NCBI GenBank assembly: GCA_949825065.1
Contig: OX463838.1
Span: 3,140,251 to 3,204,250, forward strand
DNA length: 64,000 nucleotides
Direction: 5' to 3'
From: Odontocerum albicorne
Taxonomy: Eukaryota > Arthropoda > Insecta > Trichoptera > Odontoceridae
Below, piece by piece: positions 21,777 through 32,180 of this stretch (positions are counted from its first letter, which is position 1; every line of letters begins with the position of its first letter). A program made the translations under genes and the position numbers. The notes beneath the pieces were generated by a model, which ran no database searches, was not told where the DNA came from, and saw nothing but the letters and a program-made list of their open reading frames with translations.

Positions 21777-22502
21777 TGCTCTACAAGATATTGTGTTTGC
21801 TTTTACGTTACATATATTATTTTATTTGATTACAAGCCTTCAAAATGGAATGTCAAGTAAACGAAAGTGAGCACCTTCTGTTCGCGTTCAATCGAGGGAA
21901 TAAAGTTGCCAAAGCTGCTCGCGATATTTGCGAAGTGTACGGTGAAGATACTACGAATTAAAGGATAGTTCATCGATGGTTTTTGCGTTTCAAAGATGGT
22001 AATTTCAACCTGAAAGACATGGAGCGTTCCGGATGACCAGTGGACTTCGATGACGACCGCTTAAACCATATTATTCATGAAGATCCCCTTCAAACATTTT
22101 TTATCACCATTTTTCATCACCAGTAATGATGCGGTAAATGAACCTTTGCTTGTGGCCATGCGTAGCTCGATGACGCGCGAGCAAACCAGCATAAATTGTC
22201 GAACGTTGATTTTTGTTGTTTTCACTCAAAACATGTGGAACCCATGCGCCGAACTTCTGGCTTTTTCCATTGATTTAAGATGGTTGTATACAGTAATGTG
22301 ACTACAATTCATCTGCTCAGCCAATTTTACGGTAGTTTGAAGGGGATCTTCATGAATAATATGGTTTAAGCGGTCCTCATCGAAGTCCACTGGAGGTGTC
22401 GAAAATGCTCCCTTTCGTCTACTTGACATTCCATTTTGAAGGCTTGTAATCAAATAAAATAATATATGTAACGTAAAAGCAAACACAATATCTTATAGAG
22501 CA
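21777..22502. mobile_element. Fold-back mariner: two truncated copies joined tail to tail
   Basis: Arms of about 92 bp (21777-21869 and 22411-22502) are near-perfect reverse complements and include the 5' UTR and start codon. Plus strand from 21845 reads ECQVNESEHLLFAFNRGNK, AARDICEVYGEDTTN, VHRWFLRFKDGNFNLKDMER and DDDRLNHIIHEDPLQT: the helix-turn-helix domain of a mariner transposase, with stops at two places. Minus strand from 22426 reads FSTPPVDFDEDRLNHIIHED, TTVKLAEQMNCSHITVYNHL and, after a frame change, LARHRATHGHKQRFIYRII followed by TGDEKW, the first catalytic block. The junction is near 22098. Both halves lack the C-terminus. Confidence 0.82.
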
Positions 22503-23355
22503 GATAATTTTCTTTTGAATGACGTATAACCTTTACTGTTTTGTTTTACTTTTTGTACTCATTTTTAAATTTGAAAAAAAAAAAAACCAACACAACTTAT
22601 GTTAACACCTAATACATACTCATATAAGACGTACCATACCATTAGATTTGATAGGAATAATACTTTAGTGTTTTTCTTTACTAGCAACATAGAGTGTACA
22701 CCATTACTTATTTCGTTTAGCGTAATATAATTAAGGATTCTTTGATTGTTGCCTGATTCTGAATCGTAATTTGATTTAAAAAAACTGACCAATATGATTT
22801 AAACAATTGATTTTTTTAATATTTCTTTGTGGACGGTCCATAAAGTTACCCAAGGAATCACCTACTGAAGCAGCTATCCTGGACCTAGCCTCGCTCCCTA
22901 TTATTAGCTATCCCTGGGCCTGCCAAAACCCATACACCATACACGTCAAGTTTTTTCAATGCTTCAAACAATTTTGACATTTCTAATAGGTCGAAATTAC
23001 ATGTATCCATAATCGGTAAGTTTCTGCGGTTGATTTTTTTTGTTTTTCGAGTCTTTAATAATAATTTCTTTCTTTGTTACGATTCAGAAATAGTTTTGTG
23101 GTTAAAATATTGTTACTGTTTTTATCCTTTGAAATACTTTTTAGTAGAGCAGTAATTAAAAGTATTATTTTTTGATTTAGTAAATATCGTAACATTTATA
23201 TTTAGATATTACAGTGGTTGTTTATATTACAGAGAAAATATTGTGTTTAAGTAACATTTGGTAAAAAATATATAGGAGTATTTTAAAAACAACGTTTTTG
23301 AATTGAGCAGGTCTTATAACACGTAACAATTAAAAAAATATTTTATTAGCTTCAT
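22503..23355. other. Unassigned stretch
   Basis: A GC-richer patch at 22845-22935 (ACCTAGCCTCGCTCCC region) has no recognised identity. The rest is AT-rich with no structure seen. Confidence 0.3.
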
Positions 23356-23361
23356 GAAATT

Positions 23362-23880
23362 CATTTGTGGGGTTCGTGGGCATGTGCTCACGTATATGTT
23401 TATGGATTTCGTGGGGATGGATAGTCATTTGAATGATTAATGTGACCACGTAACTTGCTTCATTTACTTTTGTCTGGTTGGCTGACTCGCTCCATCCTTG
23501 GCATGCTTTAAGAAGCAACTGAAAAACCTCTTAATTTCTAGTCAGTAAAATAACGTGTTTCATTCCTGATTTTTTATTTCATTGAATACCATCTTTTCCT
23601 TTCCTCTCCACCATCCCTTCCTTTCCTTTTGATTGATGATATCTCATTTTATATGAAAAAGAATGTTCGGGTGATTGCCCGTCTTTGTGGGGTTGGTGGC
23701 CATGTATATGTTTATGGATTTCGTGGGGATGGATAGTCATTTGAATGATTTATGTGACCACGTAACTTGCTTCATTTACTTTTGTCTGGTTGGCTGGAAG
23801 AGATTGCCGCCTGGTAATAATCCCGCCAGATTGTATTTGCAATAAAAGTGTTAAATAAGTAAATAAATGAATAAATAAGG
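23362..23880 (+). pseudogene. LINE family B 3' fragments, copy 4 (two pieces)
   Basis: 23362-23481 is 3' UTR. At 23482 the sequence jumps back to the CGCTCCATCCTTGGCATGC region and runs through the 3' UTR again to an AAATAAATGAATAAATAAG tail. This looks like a partial tandem duplication or two insertions. The second piece has an extra TTTCATTGAATACCATC. Confidence 0.72.
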
Positions 23881-23889
23881 GCTTTGTGT

Positions 23890-23955
23890 GTAACGGTATA
23901 ACCCTACCGGGTAGGGCTGTACTGTTATATAGAGTGGAATAAACTGTGTTTGATA
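23890..23955. mobile_element. Penelope-like inverted terminal junction (family P), copy d
   Basis: Same head-to-head junction as at 10901, in the same position relative to a LINE family B tail (GCTTTGTGTGTAACGG bridging). Slightly decayed right arm. Confidence 0.65.
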
Positions 23956-24009
23956 GTGAAGTGTTAAATAAATAAATAAATAAAATTAAAGCTTTCTCCC
24001 AAAAGAAGT

Positions 24010-24345
24010 TTTAGGTTATTGGATCCACTGATGAGAACCCTACGCTCCATCGCAGGCAGAACTCTTAGAGATCGGATCAGAAATGAGACGATAAGGTCTG
24101 TCTGTGGTGTTGAAGACATAGATAGTGTGGTGGTGAAGAAGCAGAAGGCGTTTCTGGAGGGATCATGTAGACCGCATGGAGGATACGAGACTTGCGAAAA
24201 TTGCTAAGACTGAAAACCCTAGCAGCATGAGATTACCAGGAAGGCCACCGAAGAGATGGAAGGACAGCTGGACGTCATCATCCCAGGACAGCCCACAGTC
24301 ACAAACCGGTCATACGACCTAGACCAAGAGGAAGAAGGATCAACT
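24010..24345 (+). pseudogene. RTE family D C-terminal fragment (subfamily 2)
   Basis: Reads PLMRTLRSIAGRTLRDRIRN, ETIRSVCGVEDI and, after a shift, RLPGRPPKRWKDSWTSSSQD, ending in CAAGAGGAAGAAGG. Closest to the antisense copy at 49852-50345. Frameshifts near 24125 and 24215. Confidence 0.75.
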
Positions 24346-24686
24346 TTTTACGATACTAATATTTTTAATTCTCTCAATAATCCAAAGCTGTGTTTTAAAA
24401 ATTTATTTTCGCTAACGATATATTATAATTTAAATTTAATAAAAAAATATGAATCCTGTATTTTTGAAAATAAATAAATTTCAGCAATGGGAATTACCCT
24501 AACCAAAACTATGTATCAAAACTTCTTAATATTTAACTTTTATTTATATTATATTTTACTATTATGGAATATTTTTACTGCTTATCATAATTTTATTAAT
24601 ATTTCCATTGTTTTATTTATCAATGCTCTTAAAACACATTTTTTTGTTTCTATCTGTTTTATTTTTGTTTATTGAAAATGTAAACA
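24346..24686. other. Unassigned AT-rich stretch
   Basis: Very AT-rich; short open frames lack any recognisable motif. Confidence 0.3.
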
Positions 24687-25171
24687 AATTTATTTATTTA
24701 TTTTATTTATTTAACACTTTTATTGCAAATACAATCTGGCGGGCTTATTGCCAGGCAGCAATCTCTTCCAACCAACCAGACAAAAGTAAATGAAGCAAGT
24801 TACGTGGTCGCATAAATCATTCAAATGACTATCCACCCCTACGAAATCCATAAACACATACGTGAGAATATACCCACGAGCCCCACAAAGACGGACAATC
24901 ACCCGAACATTATTTTTCATATAAAGTGAGATATCATCAATCAAAAGGAAAGGAAAGGATGGTGGAGAGGAAAGGAAAAGAAAAATTAGAAATGAAACAC
25001 GTTATTTTACTGACTAGAAATCAAGAGTTTTTTCAGTCGCTTCTTAAAGCATGCCAAGGACAGAGTGAGTCTTATATTAGTTTGTAACTGATTCCTGAGT
25101 CTCACTGCATGGACAGTAAAGGACGACGTAAAGAAAGAGGAGCGGTGAAATGGAAAGGCCAATAAACAATC
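24687..25171 (-). pseudogene. LINE family B 3' end, copy 5
   Basis: (TTTA)n tail at the left, then 3' UTR and C-terminal FDCLLAFPFHRSSFFTSSFT and VRLRNQLQTNIRLT on the minus strand. 5'-truncated at 25171 in the CCAATAAACAATC region. A Penelope-like copy lies 100 bp to the right. Confidence 0.75.
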
Positions 25172-25357
25172 AAATTTAATTTGTGGCACCGGTAATTATT
25201 TAATATGCGTTGGGTTTTGAAAATCGTGGAACTCTTTTCAAAATCTGTATTAAATTATTAATCTTATTATTGTTGTTTATAGTTAAGGCATTAACGTTGT
25301 GGAGGTTTAGACATTGTAATTTATTTTTATCAAACACTATTTATTCCACTTTTTTGT

Positions 25358-25402
25358 GACGGTATAACCCTACCGGTTTCAAGGCTTTCACCTCATCTTC
25401 AG
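25358..25402 (-). ncRNA. Hammerhead-like motif, inverted terminal repeat of copy e
   Basis: On the minus strand: CUGAAGA, then GAGGUGAAAGCCUU (stem II), GAAAC, stem III with GGUA/UACC, then GUC. This copy has an intact core and stem II. Confidence 0.5.
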
Positions 25403-25829
25403 GGGAGCGCAAACAAGACTAAATGCTGTTCGAACTGGTACCCATATACACGCTTCAACGGTTGAGGCTGAGGGGTGAGGGAGGCATAGGATAATTTCGG
25501 CCAAGAGTGGAGAGATATTTGGGAAATAACTGCCTTAACAAATCCTCTAATTTATTCTGAAATGGCTAATCATTGTCACCGTGAAAACCATACATTTTCT
25601 ATCGATGATGCCAAATTCTTACATATCAGTAGTAACGGAAATCAATTGGACAGATTAGAGGCCCTAGAAATTAGTACACCGATCCGAACATCTGTTGAAC
25701 AGTTATTTCCCAAAATCTCTCCGCTCTTGGCCGAAATTGTCCCATGCCTCCCTCACCCCTCAGCCCCGAACCGTTGAAGCGTGTATATCGGTACCAGTTC
25801 AAACAGCATTTAGTCTTGTTTGCGCTCTC

Positions 25830-25880
25830 CTGAAGATGAGGTGAAAACCTTGAAACCGGTAGAGTTATACCGTCACAAAA
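25830..25880 (+). ncRNA. Hammerhead-like motif, direct terminal repeat of copy e
   Basis: CUGAAGA at 25830, GAAAC near 25852, GUC at 25872-25874 followed by ACAAAA. Stem II partly decayed (GAAAACC in place of GAAAGCC). Confidence 0.42.
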
Positions 25881-25929
25881 AAGTGGAATAAACAGTGTTT
25901 GATAAAAATAAATTACAAAATCTTATTTT

Positions 25930-25984
25930 TATTGAGATATTTTGTCATAACAGAGAAACCACATTAGATGTGCCTAAACCTTTT
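25930..25984. other. Unassigned spacer
   Basis: Short AT-rich spacer, nothing recognised. Confidence 0.3.
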
Positions 25985-26125
25985 TCGATTTTTAACTTCT
26001 TGGTCTAGTTTGTAAGACGTTTGTCTTGTCCTCCAGTCTGTGAGTAACATATTAATTGGAAGAGATTGTCACATGGTAACATACCCATCAGGTTAAGCAG
26101 TTTACAACAAAAATTTCATGCAGTA
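25985..26125 (+). mobile_element. tRNA-headed SINE, copy 2 (B box lost)
   Basis: A-box-like TGGTCTAGTTTGTAAGACG, then TCTTGTCCTCCAGTC. The sequence then jumps to the 3' tail GGAAGAGATTGTCACATGG. The tail resembles the 3' end of LINE family B (GGAAGAGATTGCCGCCTGG), suggesting the SINE borrows that LINE's tail. Confidence 0.55.
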
Positions 26126-26954
26126 TACTATTGAATATGTTTTAAGTTCTATTAAATATCTGAGTGAAATTGAATACCATCTTATAAAATTCGATATTTT
26201 GGGCTTACTGTCATAATTATTTTTTTTCAAACTTATCAGAAATATGTTAAATTACAAAGTAGTGTTAAATCGTTTTTGTTTTTTTTTGGTCAGTCACATC
26301 AGAAATTGAACTCAAAACATCTAAGTTCAAACGTAATATCCAACACTGGACTAGAACTTGATTGCTGTTGAGAAATATTTGAAAAATTTAGGAACACATT
26401 TTCAGTGTTTTATTAAGCATTGGTTTTACATATTGCTCATAAAATTTAAAAAGTTACTTCAAAGTAGAATTCGTGTTTAAAAAGAATTTAATCATAACTC
26501 TAAAACTTTATTCGGCACCTGGAAAGGACAAAACCATGCAAAAATTCCTTTGTCTGACAATAGAAGAATAATCTAGCAACAAGGAGCAGGAAGACACCTT
26601 CTAGACTCGACTTCAAGGCAACCGTTAGGACTCGCGTGGTAAGGGAGGATGATTGACAGCCGGTAAGTGGTAAGCGGTAAGCATTGTTGTCAGTCAGTGG
26701 AAGACTGACAGGCGGAGGTAAATAGAACTTCTTTGGCGGCATACCATACCTCTGAAGAGCCGCTAGGCCTCCCAAAAACATAGATTTTGAACTTAGTTTT
26801 ATGTGAATGCACTATACCATGAAACTATATAGAAATGTTTGTCTGTAAGAAATTCACCTGTTAAAATAGATTTTACAAGTTTATTTTACAAATGAAATAA
26901 TTACATTCAACTAACAAACAGACAACTTTTACAGTGTTGTTTCGAAGTACAATA
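26126..26954. other. Unassigned stretch, GC-richer at 26510-26780
   Basis: A 93-codon open frame on the minus strand (26781-26500) has no recognised motif. No TIRs or tails seen. Confidence 0.3.
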
Positions 26955-27085
26955 TCGCCAACGTGGCGAAGCTCTTAAGACGTATTTTTTCCAGCCCTTT
27001 GTTGCGAGTTCGATTCACATTGGTTCCAGTATAATTTGTACTTAAGGGCTCTTTAATATTTTTTGGTTCATTTGGAAAATTTAAA
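26955..27085 (+). mobile_element. tRNA-headed SINE, copy 3
   Basis: A-box-like TGGCGAAGCTCTTAAGACG near 26963 and B-box-like GAGTTCGATTC near 27006, about 40 bp apart as in tRNA-type promoters, then a body with TTGGTTCATTTGG. The head cannot fold as a proper tRNA cloverleaf by eye. Confidence 0.55.
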
Positions 27086-27359
27086 AACAACATGTTATAC
27101 ATTTTAAATGAATAATTAATACTCTGGGTGGCGCCACGGTATTTACTCGACTTGTAAAAATATGCGTAGTTTCGTAAATCAAAATCAGAAAAAAATCCAA
27201 TTTGTTTCTAATATGGGTGTAAATTTTCTTTTATCGTTTGTAAAATCTCCGCGGTTATAAGCTTGTAACCTCAGAAATACTCGTAGTACTGTCTAGTGAT
27301 ATAAATAATGTATTGTATAATACTGTCAAAATACGAAATTAATTATAATAAATATGCGT

Positions 27360-27560
27360 ACACACCATTACTCCATATCCGTTTAAGAGTAGGCAGAGAG
27401 GACATATATCTCTTAAATATCACATTTACTTCACACACATAGCCTTTGCTCTGTCAAAATTCATACATGTCGTCTTACGTGTACTTGTGTTTTTCAAAAT
27501 TCTTACATTTCCCTCAAATTAACTTTTTTCAACTATTTCCTTTCAGTTTTTATAGTCTAT
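27360..27560 (-). pseudogene. LINE family G 3' fragment
   Basis: The AAGAGTAGGCAGAGAGGACA tail at the left, then antisense family text with TTCTTACATTTCC. Decayed. Confidence 0.5.
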
Positions 27561-27955
27561 CGTTTCCTTGCCGTCCACTAATTTCAGACGTAGGTATTTT
27601 GCAAATTAATCATATAATATAAGCAAACTAAATCATTTGATATTTAAATGAAGTTATAACGTGAACCATTGGTGTGTAGCCTCCGGGAGATTTGTCATTT
27701 TCAAATGGTGAAGAAAGTCTTGAATAAAGTTTTGAGATACCTTGACTTGCGGGAGTGCGATTTATAACCGATGTTCTATCCTTACAGATTTCTTTTAGGC
27801 ATATCGGGATACTAACTTCTAAGCGTGGGGAGATGTGAGGGTTTCTAATATTATCTTTAGTTAGCAGCAACATCTCATCCAACTGTATTGGGAAATGTAT
27901 TGTTTTATTTTTGTGAAAACTATTTGAGGTATTCATATAATAATTTATTTGAACT
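27561..27955. other. Unassigned stretch with a 102-codon minus-strand open frame
   Basis: The frame at 27936-27628 has no recognised domain, no codon bias visible by eye and no neighbouring exon. Not called a gene. Confidence 0.25.
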
Positions 27956-27958
27956 ATA

Positions 27959-28212
27959 TTATTTATAGTTAAGGCATTAACATTGTGGAGGTTTCAAGAC
28001 ATTGAAATTTGTTTCATCAAATGCTTTTTATTCCACTTTTTGTAACGGTATATCCCTACCGGTTTCAAGGCTTTCACCTCATCATATGGGTTGCACAAAC
28101 AAGAGTCTTGCTTATGCTCTCCTGATGATGAGGCGAAAGCCTTGAAACCGTTAGGGTTATACAGTTTAAAAAAAATGGAAAAAACAGTTTTTGATAAAAC
28201 CAATTATAATTT
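27959..28212. mobile_element. Penelope-like element (family P), copy f: inverted terminal repeats only
   Basis: Left half is the reverse-orientation terminal repeat, right half the direct one, joined near 28090-28105 with no coding part between. The right half keeps CTGATGA (28122) and a good stem II (AGGCGAAAGCCT), but stem III is broken (ACAG for ACCG). Confidence 0.65.
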
Positions 28213-28350
28213 ATTTAAACTGACAATATATACCATACAATTAATTTGCCAAGTGCTCTTTTACTTTGCATCGCGGTTTCCCTTTTGATTTGTACGTCGG
28301 ATATTGCCATCTTTAACGTTTCTGAAAATGTTTTCGAACAAAGCATATTG

Positions 28351-28670
28351 CAGTGGTTTACAAACTTTATGTTACTACGCCCCCTTTAAAAACCATCTTA
28401 TCGTGGCGCCCCCCCCTTATTTTATAAAATAATAAACACACATTTTTAAAGAATAAAAAAATGTATTAATACAACAAGTAAAAACGTTAATGACAGAATA
28501 ATAATGTATAATATACATTTTATATAGTTATATGTATGTATTTTTTATTTATATATATGTAACATAATGTTATGTTATGATAATTTAATTTCTGTTAAAC
28601 TTTCCACGCCTCCTTTTGCATTAGTCCGCGCCTCCCCGAGGAGGCGCGCCTCCCAGTTTGGAAAACACTG
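28351..28670. mobile_element. Non-autonomous hAT element with 8-bp target duplication
   Basis: Ends CAGTGGTTTACAAACTTT and, reversed, CAGTGTTTTCCAAACTGG: typical hAT termini (CAG.GGTT..CAAAC). The flanks are GCATATTG at 28343-28350 and again at 28671-28678, a perfect 8-bp duplication. 320 bp, no coding. The inner right part has the palindrome GGAGGCGCGCCTCC. Confidence 0.93.
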
Positions 28671-28678
28671 GCATATTG

Positions 28679-29889
28679 AGTTTTCTTAGGAGAGTAAGTG
28701 GTTCCATAGACAATTTTTACTTTGATAAATAATTTATACTGTATATAGTTTTTACGACACGACACCTATTGTCTCTGGCCTCTCGTGATCAACTCTATTC
28801 CCACCTGTGCGAGACGAACTCTACATAGTTGTACTGTATCGAGATTGAGGTAATCAGCTCCCTTGGAGATGCGACGGGTTGAACTGACGGGAAATCGGTA
28901 GGTTTGGGGGAGCCAGCCGGAATTGTCCGTGAAGGTTCTCTTAATTTAGGTGTAGATCGATGACAAGGTGTACATTTACGATTTACTGCGATTTAGAAGG
29001 GTAGGGGAAACTATTGCACTATATTTCCAAGATGACTACCATGATGAATGCAAACCAACAGAAGAACGCATCATGCGATCCGACTGACAACCCACGGCAA
29101 CCTGGGCCCTGGCTGGGTGCTGTGAAATGTAGGACCGGCCACATAAAAGTGGAAGACCAGGCTACATGTGGAACATATAGTATGTGTCTGGTTTACAAAT
29201 ACACACTTCACGAAATGAGACTAGAATTGGAGCCTGGAATGTTAGAGGGTTGCGTCAACTTGGTAAGGACTGAGTGAAACGCATTGGAAATTCAGTTATG
29301 AGCTATACGACAGGATGATTTAAATGGGTTTATTTTCATTATGTAAGCTGTGAAATTAAAAAAACAGAATTCTCTAAAAAAAAAATAATACACACTAGGG
29401 TCATGGCAGTATATAAATCTCTTATGACCGATTAAAAAGATATTTTTGAAGATTACAATATTGGAAATACGCGTACGTATAATTATGGTGACGCACCACC
29501 TTCCTTACCTGTCCCATTCATTACCTTAAATCCGTTCCCACAGAGAAAAAGACGGCTTCAACAATCTCCACAAGTTGCGGTCTTTCCCCTGTTATTAAAT
29601 TGTTACCGTTTGTTTGAGATCATGGCACATATTACTTTACGTAAAAAAAAACGTTATGATATCAAAATCAGTTCTGTCGTTTTATTTTTTTCAAATTATT
29701 TATTAATATTTAATTCTTGGTTCATGTTGTGAGGAATTTTGTGCTTCTTATGTATTGAGTGGATAAATTATGTGAGTAAATTTTCGTTTTTTTTTTATAT
29801 AAACGTATTTGTATGTACCTAAATATTGTTTTTTGAGAGTCCTTCAATACGTTATATACAACCCTGGGTCTTGGTCTGCTGAATACTTT
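28679..29889. other. Unassigned stretch, GC-richer at 28745-29290
   Basis: An 87-codon plus-strand frame at 29014-29277 includes Cys pairs but no known motif. Nothing else recognised. Could hold part of an unrecognised element or exon. Confidence 0.25.
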
Positions 29890-30740
29890 TTATTTCCTTA
29901 AAGTGTTGCAAAGATTCCTTCCAACCAAAACCAAAATTTTACTCGTACAATCGCTCTTTCCGATTCTGGACTATGCGGACGTATGTTACTTGGATGTTAC
30001 AGAGGAACAGCTGGACAAATTACAGCGTCTTCAAAATGTGTGTCTAAGATTCATTTTCAACCTACGTAAGTACGATCATATAACTTCATACCAGAAGGCA
30101 TTGAACTGGTTGAATGTTAGAAATAGACGCCAAATTCATATACTGTCTCTATTGTATTGTATATTATCCTTAACTGTCCCGCCGCCCCCTCTTATCTCGC
30201 CGAAAATTTTCAGCGTCTTTCCAATCATGGATTAGCGCTACGCTCAAACAGAGATTGTTTATTGGCCTTTCCAGTTCACCGCTCCTCTTTCTTTACGTCG
30301 TCCTTTGCTGTCCATGCAGTGAGACTCTGGAATCAGTTACAAACCAATATAAGACTCGCTCCGTCCTTGGCATGATTTAAGAAGCGACTGAAAAACCTCT
30401 TAATTTTTAGTCAGTAAAATAACGTGTTTCATTCCTGATTTTTCTTTTCCTTTCCTCTCTACCATCCCTTCCTTTCTTTTTGATTATTGATATCTCACTT
30501 TATATGAAAAATAATGTTCAGGTGATTGTCCGTCTTTGTGAGGTTCGTAGGCATGCGCTCACGTATATGTTTATGGATTTCGTGGGGATGGATAGTCATT
30601 TGAATGATTTATGTGATCACGTAACTTGCTTCATTTACTTTTGTCTGGTTGGTTGGAAGAGATTGCCGCCTGGAAATAAGCCCGTCAGATCATATTTGCA
30701 ATAAAAGTGTGAAATAAATAAATAAATAAATATGCGATGG
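29890..30740 (+). pseudogene. LINE family B 3' end, copy 6 (5' type I, RT C-terminus)
   Basis: Reads LPTKTKILLVQSLFPILDYA, DVCYLDVTEEQLDKLQRLQN, CLRFIFNLRKYDHITSYQKA and LNWLNVRNRRQIHILSLLY. This is the post-catalytic part of a jockey/CR1-group reverse transcriptase. After a frameshift near 30170-30240 it reads LRSNRDCLLAFPVHRSSFFT and AVRLWNQLQTNIRLAPS. The 3' UTR ends in (AAAT)n at 30712-30731. The best coding copy of family B in the window, but 5'-truncated before the catalytic motifs. Confidence 0.85.
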
Positions 30741-30807
30741 TATGTTTGTGTTTCTTTTAATTGTATATAAATTAGGTTAATGTTTATACTTTGTAAAATC
30801 TTATATT

Positions 30808-31030
30808 TTGTAATTTGTTTTATCAAACACTGTTTATTCCACCTTTTGTAACGGTATAACCCTACCGGTTTCAAGGCTTTCACCTCATCATCAGGGGAGC
30901 ACAAACGAGGTGAAAGCCATGAAACCGGTGGGGTTATACGGTTACAAAAAGCGGAATAAACAGTGTTTGATAAAACAAATTACAATTATCTTTAAACCTC
31001 CACAATGTTAATGCCTTAACTATAAATAAT
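30808..31030. mobile_element. Penelope-like element (family P), copy g: inverted pair
   Basis: Reverse-orientation terminal repeat (30808-30903) abuts a direct one (30904-31030). The minus-strand half has an intact hammerhead-type core: CUGAUGA (complement of 30888-30894), GAGGUGAAAGCCUU, GAAAC, stem III and GUU at 30850-30852. It lies about 70 bp after the LINE family B tail. Confidence 0.68.
30848..30894 (-). ncRNA. Hammerhead-like motif, copy g
   Basis: CUGAUGA, stem II closed by a GAAA loop, GAAAC, stem III and GUU in order on the minus strand, all core bases of the hammerhead consensus except an extra U before stem II. Confidence 0.5.
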
Positions 31031-31355
31031 ATCTTCTATTTTGTATTAATGCGCACTAAAATTTTAATATGTATTATTTTAACAATCGAATTCGACCGTA
31101 CATTGAAAGAAAAGAAACTTTATAAAAAATATATGGTCGTAATAATAATCATAATAAAAGGACAATTTATATATTGTTGTTTAAAACTCAGAATCTTCTT
31201 AAGGGCGCTCTTGCTAGAGATTCGAACCTAGTGTAATGACATATTGATGGAGTTGGAACTGATGGAGCATCGAGATTCTAGTGTCGCGTGCCACCTTTGT
31301 TTGTCTGGACATGTAGTTTACATGATTGAATACATAATCCAACAAAATAACCTCA
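31031..31355. other. Unassigned stretch
   Basis: AT-rich; GAGATTCGAACCTAG near 31217 resembles a tRNA-type B box (possible SINE relic). Nothing else. Confidence 0.3.
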
Positions 31356-31359
31356 TTAA

Positions 31360-31977
31360 CCTTTCCTTCCCTGTGTTCTACACGTTGCTTCTAATAACCA
31401 TCAATATCTCTATAAATATAATAAATACAAGGTTAAGATTTTAGGTATTCCTCCATAATATATTTACGCATTGATTTAAAAAATAATATTACTAATAATT
31501 AGAATTTATCGACTACATCGTAAGTATTTCGTGAATATCGGAAACAAATTCGCATTTAAACGCTGTGAGTGCCTCGATCTTGGGTCTTGACGATAGGTGA
31601 AGAGTATGCGGGAAGCGCGACACTATATTTGCATCTCACTTTTGCATACTTCACTGAATAGCGAGGAGCTCAATTGTCTCAACCTCGCAAGTGTAAGCCA
31701 CGCCCGGGTTAGCCACCAACCCTGCCGCGCCGCAGTAGCTGTTGGGCTGGCAATGAGACTAGATCTACGCCCGTTCCGTGAGCGTTGCCAGGTGGTTTTT
31801 TAATGTTTTCAGCAAATAAATCTCAATTATTATAATTTTTAACTTCAATTATAATTAATTAAGGGGATTATCTATGAATGTTCTTATTTTTCCGATTTAA
31901 AATCGCAAATTTTTGATCGCGTACTCATTACCCAACACCGGAGCGCGCGTTTCAATTTTATCACCGTAAGGGAAGGG
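31360..31977 (+). mobile_element. piggyBac-like MITE, family C copy 1
   Basis: Flanked by TTAA at 31356-31359 and 31978-31981. Ends CCTTTCCTTCCCTGTG and, reversed, CCCTTCCCTTACGG. 618 bp, AT-rich ends and a GC-rich middle, no long ORF. TTAA duplication is the hallmark of piggyBac transposition. Confidence 0.8.
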
Positions 31978-31981
31978 TTAA

Positions 31982-32094
31982 TGACGTGACGGAAGGCATA
32001 AGAAAGCACAGTGGGTAACGCTGAAAGATGTCGTACTACATGAGATGGTTCAAATCATGAATACTCTTCACAACTGGGATCAAACCACGTATTT
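31982..32094. other. Unassigned spacer
   Basis: Nothing recognised. Confidence 0.3.
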
Positions 32095-32180
32095 TAAGTA
32101 CTTGTATAGCCTGTCACATGTTCATTTGTATATAAAGACACTGTTGTGTCGTTAATTAAATAAATAAATAAATAATTAAA
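32090..32180 (+). mobile_element. LINE/SINE 3' end, family I copy 2
   Basis: GCCTGTCACATGTTCATTTG, then ACACTGTTGTGTCGTTAA and (AAAT)n. Reverse complement of 20148-20240. Confidence 0.62.

Larger units (their letters stand above)
25270..25918 (+). mobile_element. Penelope-like element (family P), copy e, flanked by AATCTTATT
   Basis: Most complete copy. The left part (25283-25440) is a terminal repeat in reverse orientation, the middle (about 25562-25777) encodes the GIY-YIG-side C-terminus (ENHTFSIDDAKFLHISSNGN, LEALEIS, FPKISPLLAEIV), and the right part is the terminal repeat in direct orientation ending GATAAAAATAAATTAC. AATCTTATT at 25260 and 25919 is a candidate target duplication. RT and most of the nuclease are absent. 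Known of the family: Penelope-like elements often carry terminal repeats in direct and inverted arrangements and hammerhead motifs; both features are seen here. Confidence 0.65.

Noticed and set aside
26955..27020. tRNA gene candidate
   Set aside because: A- and B-box-like motifs are present but no cloverleaf with acceptor stem can be drawn. The sequence is one of a dispersed SINE family.
29014..29277. 87-codon plus-strand frame (HYISKMTTMMNANQQ start)
   Set aside because: No recognisable domain, no promoter or exon context; kept only as an unassigned stretch.
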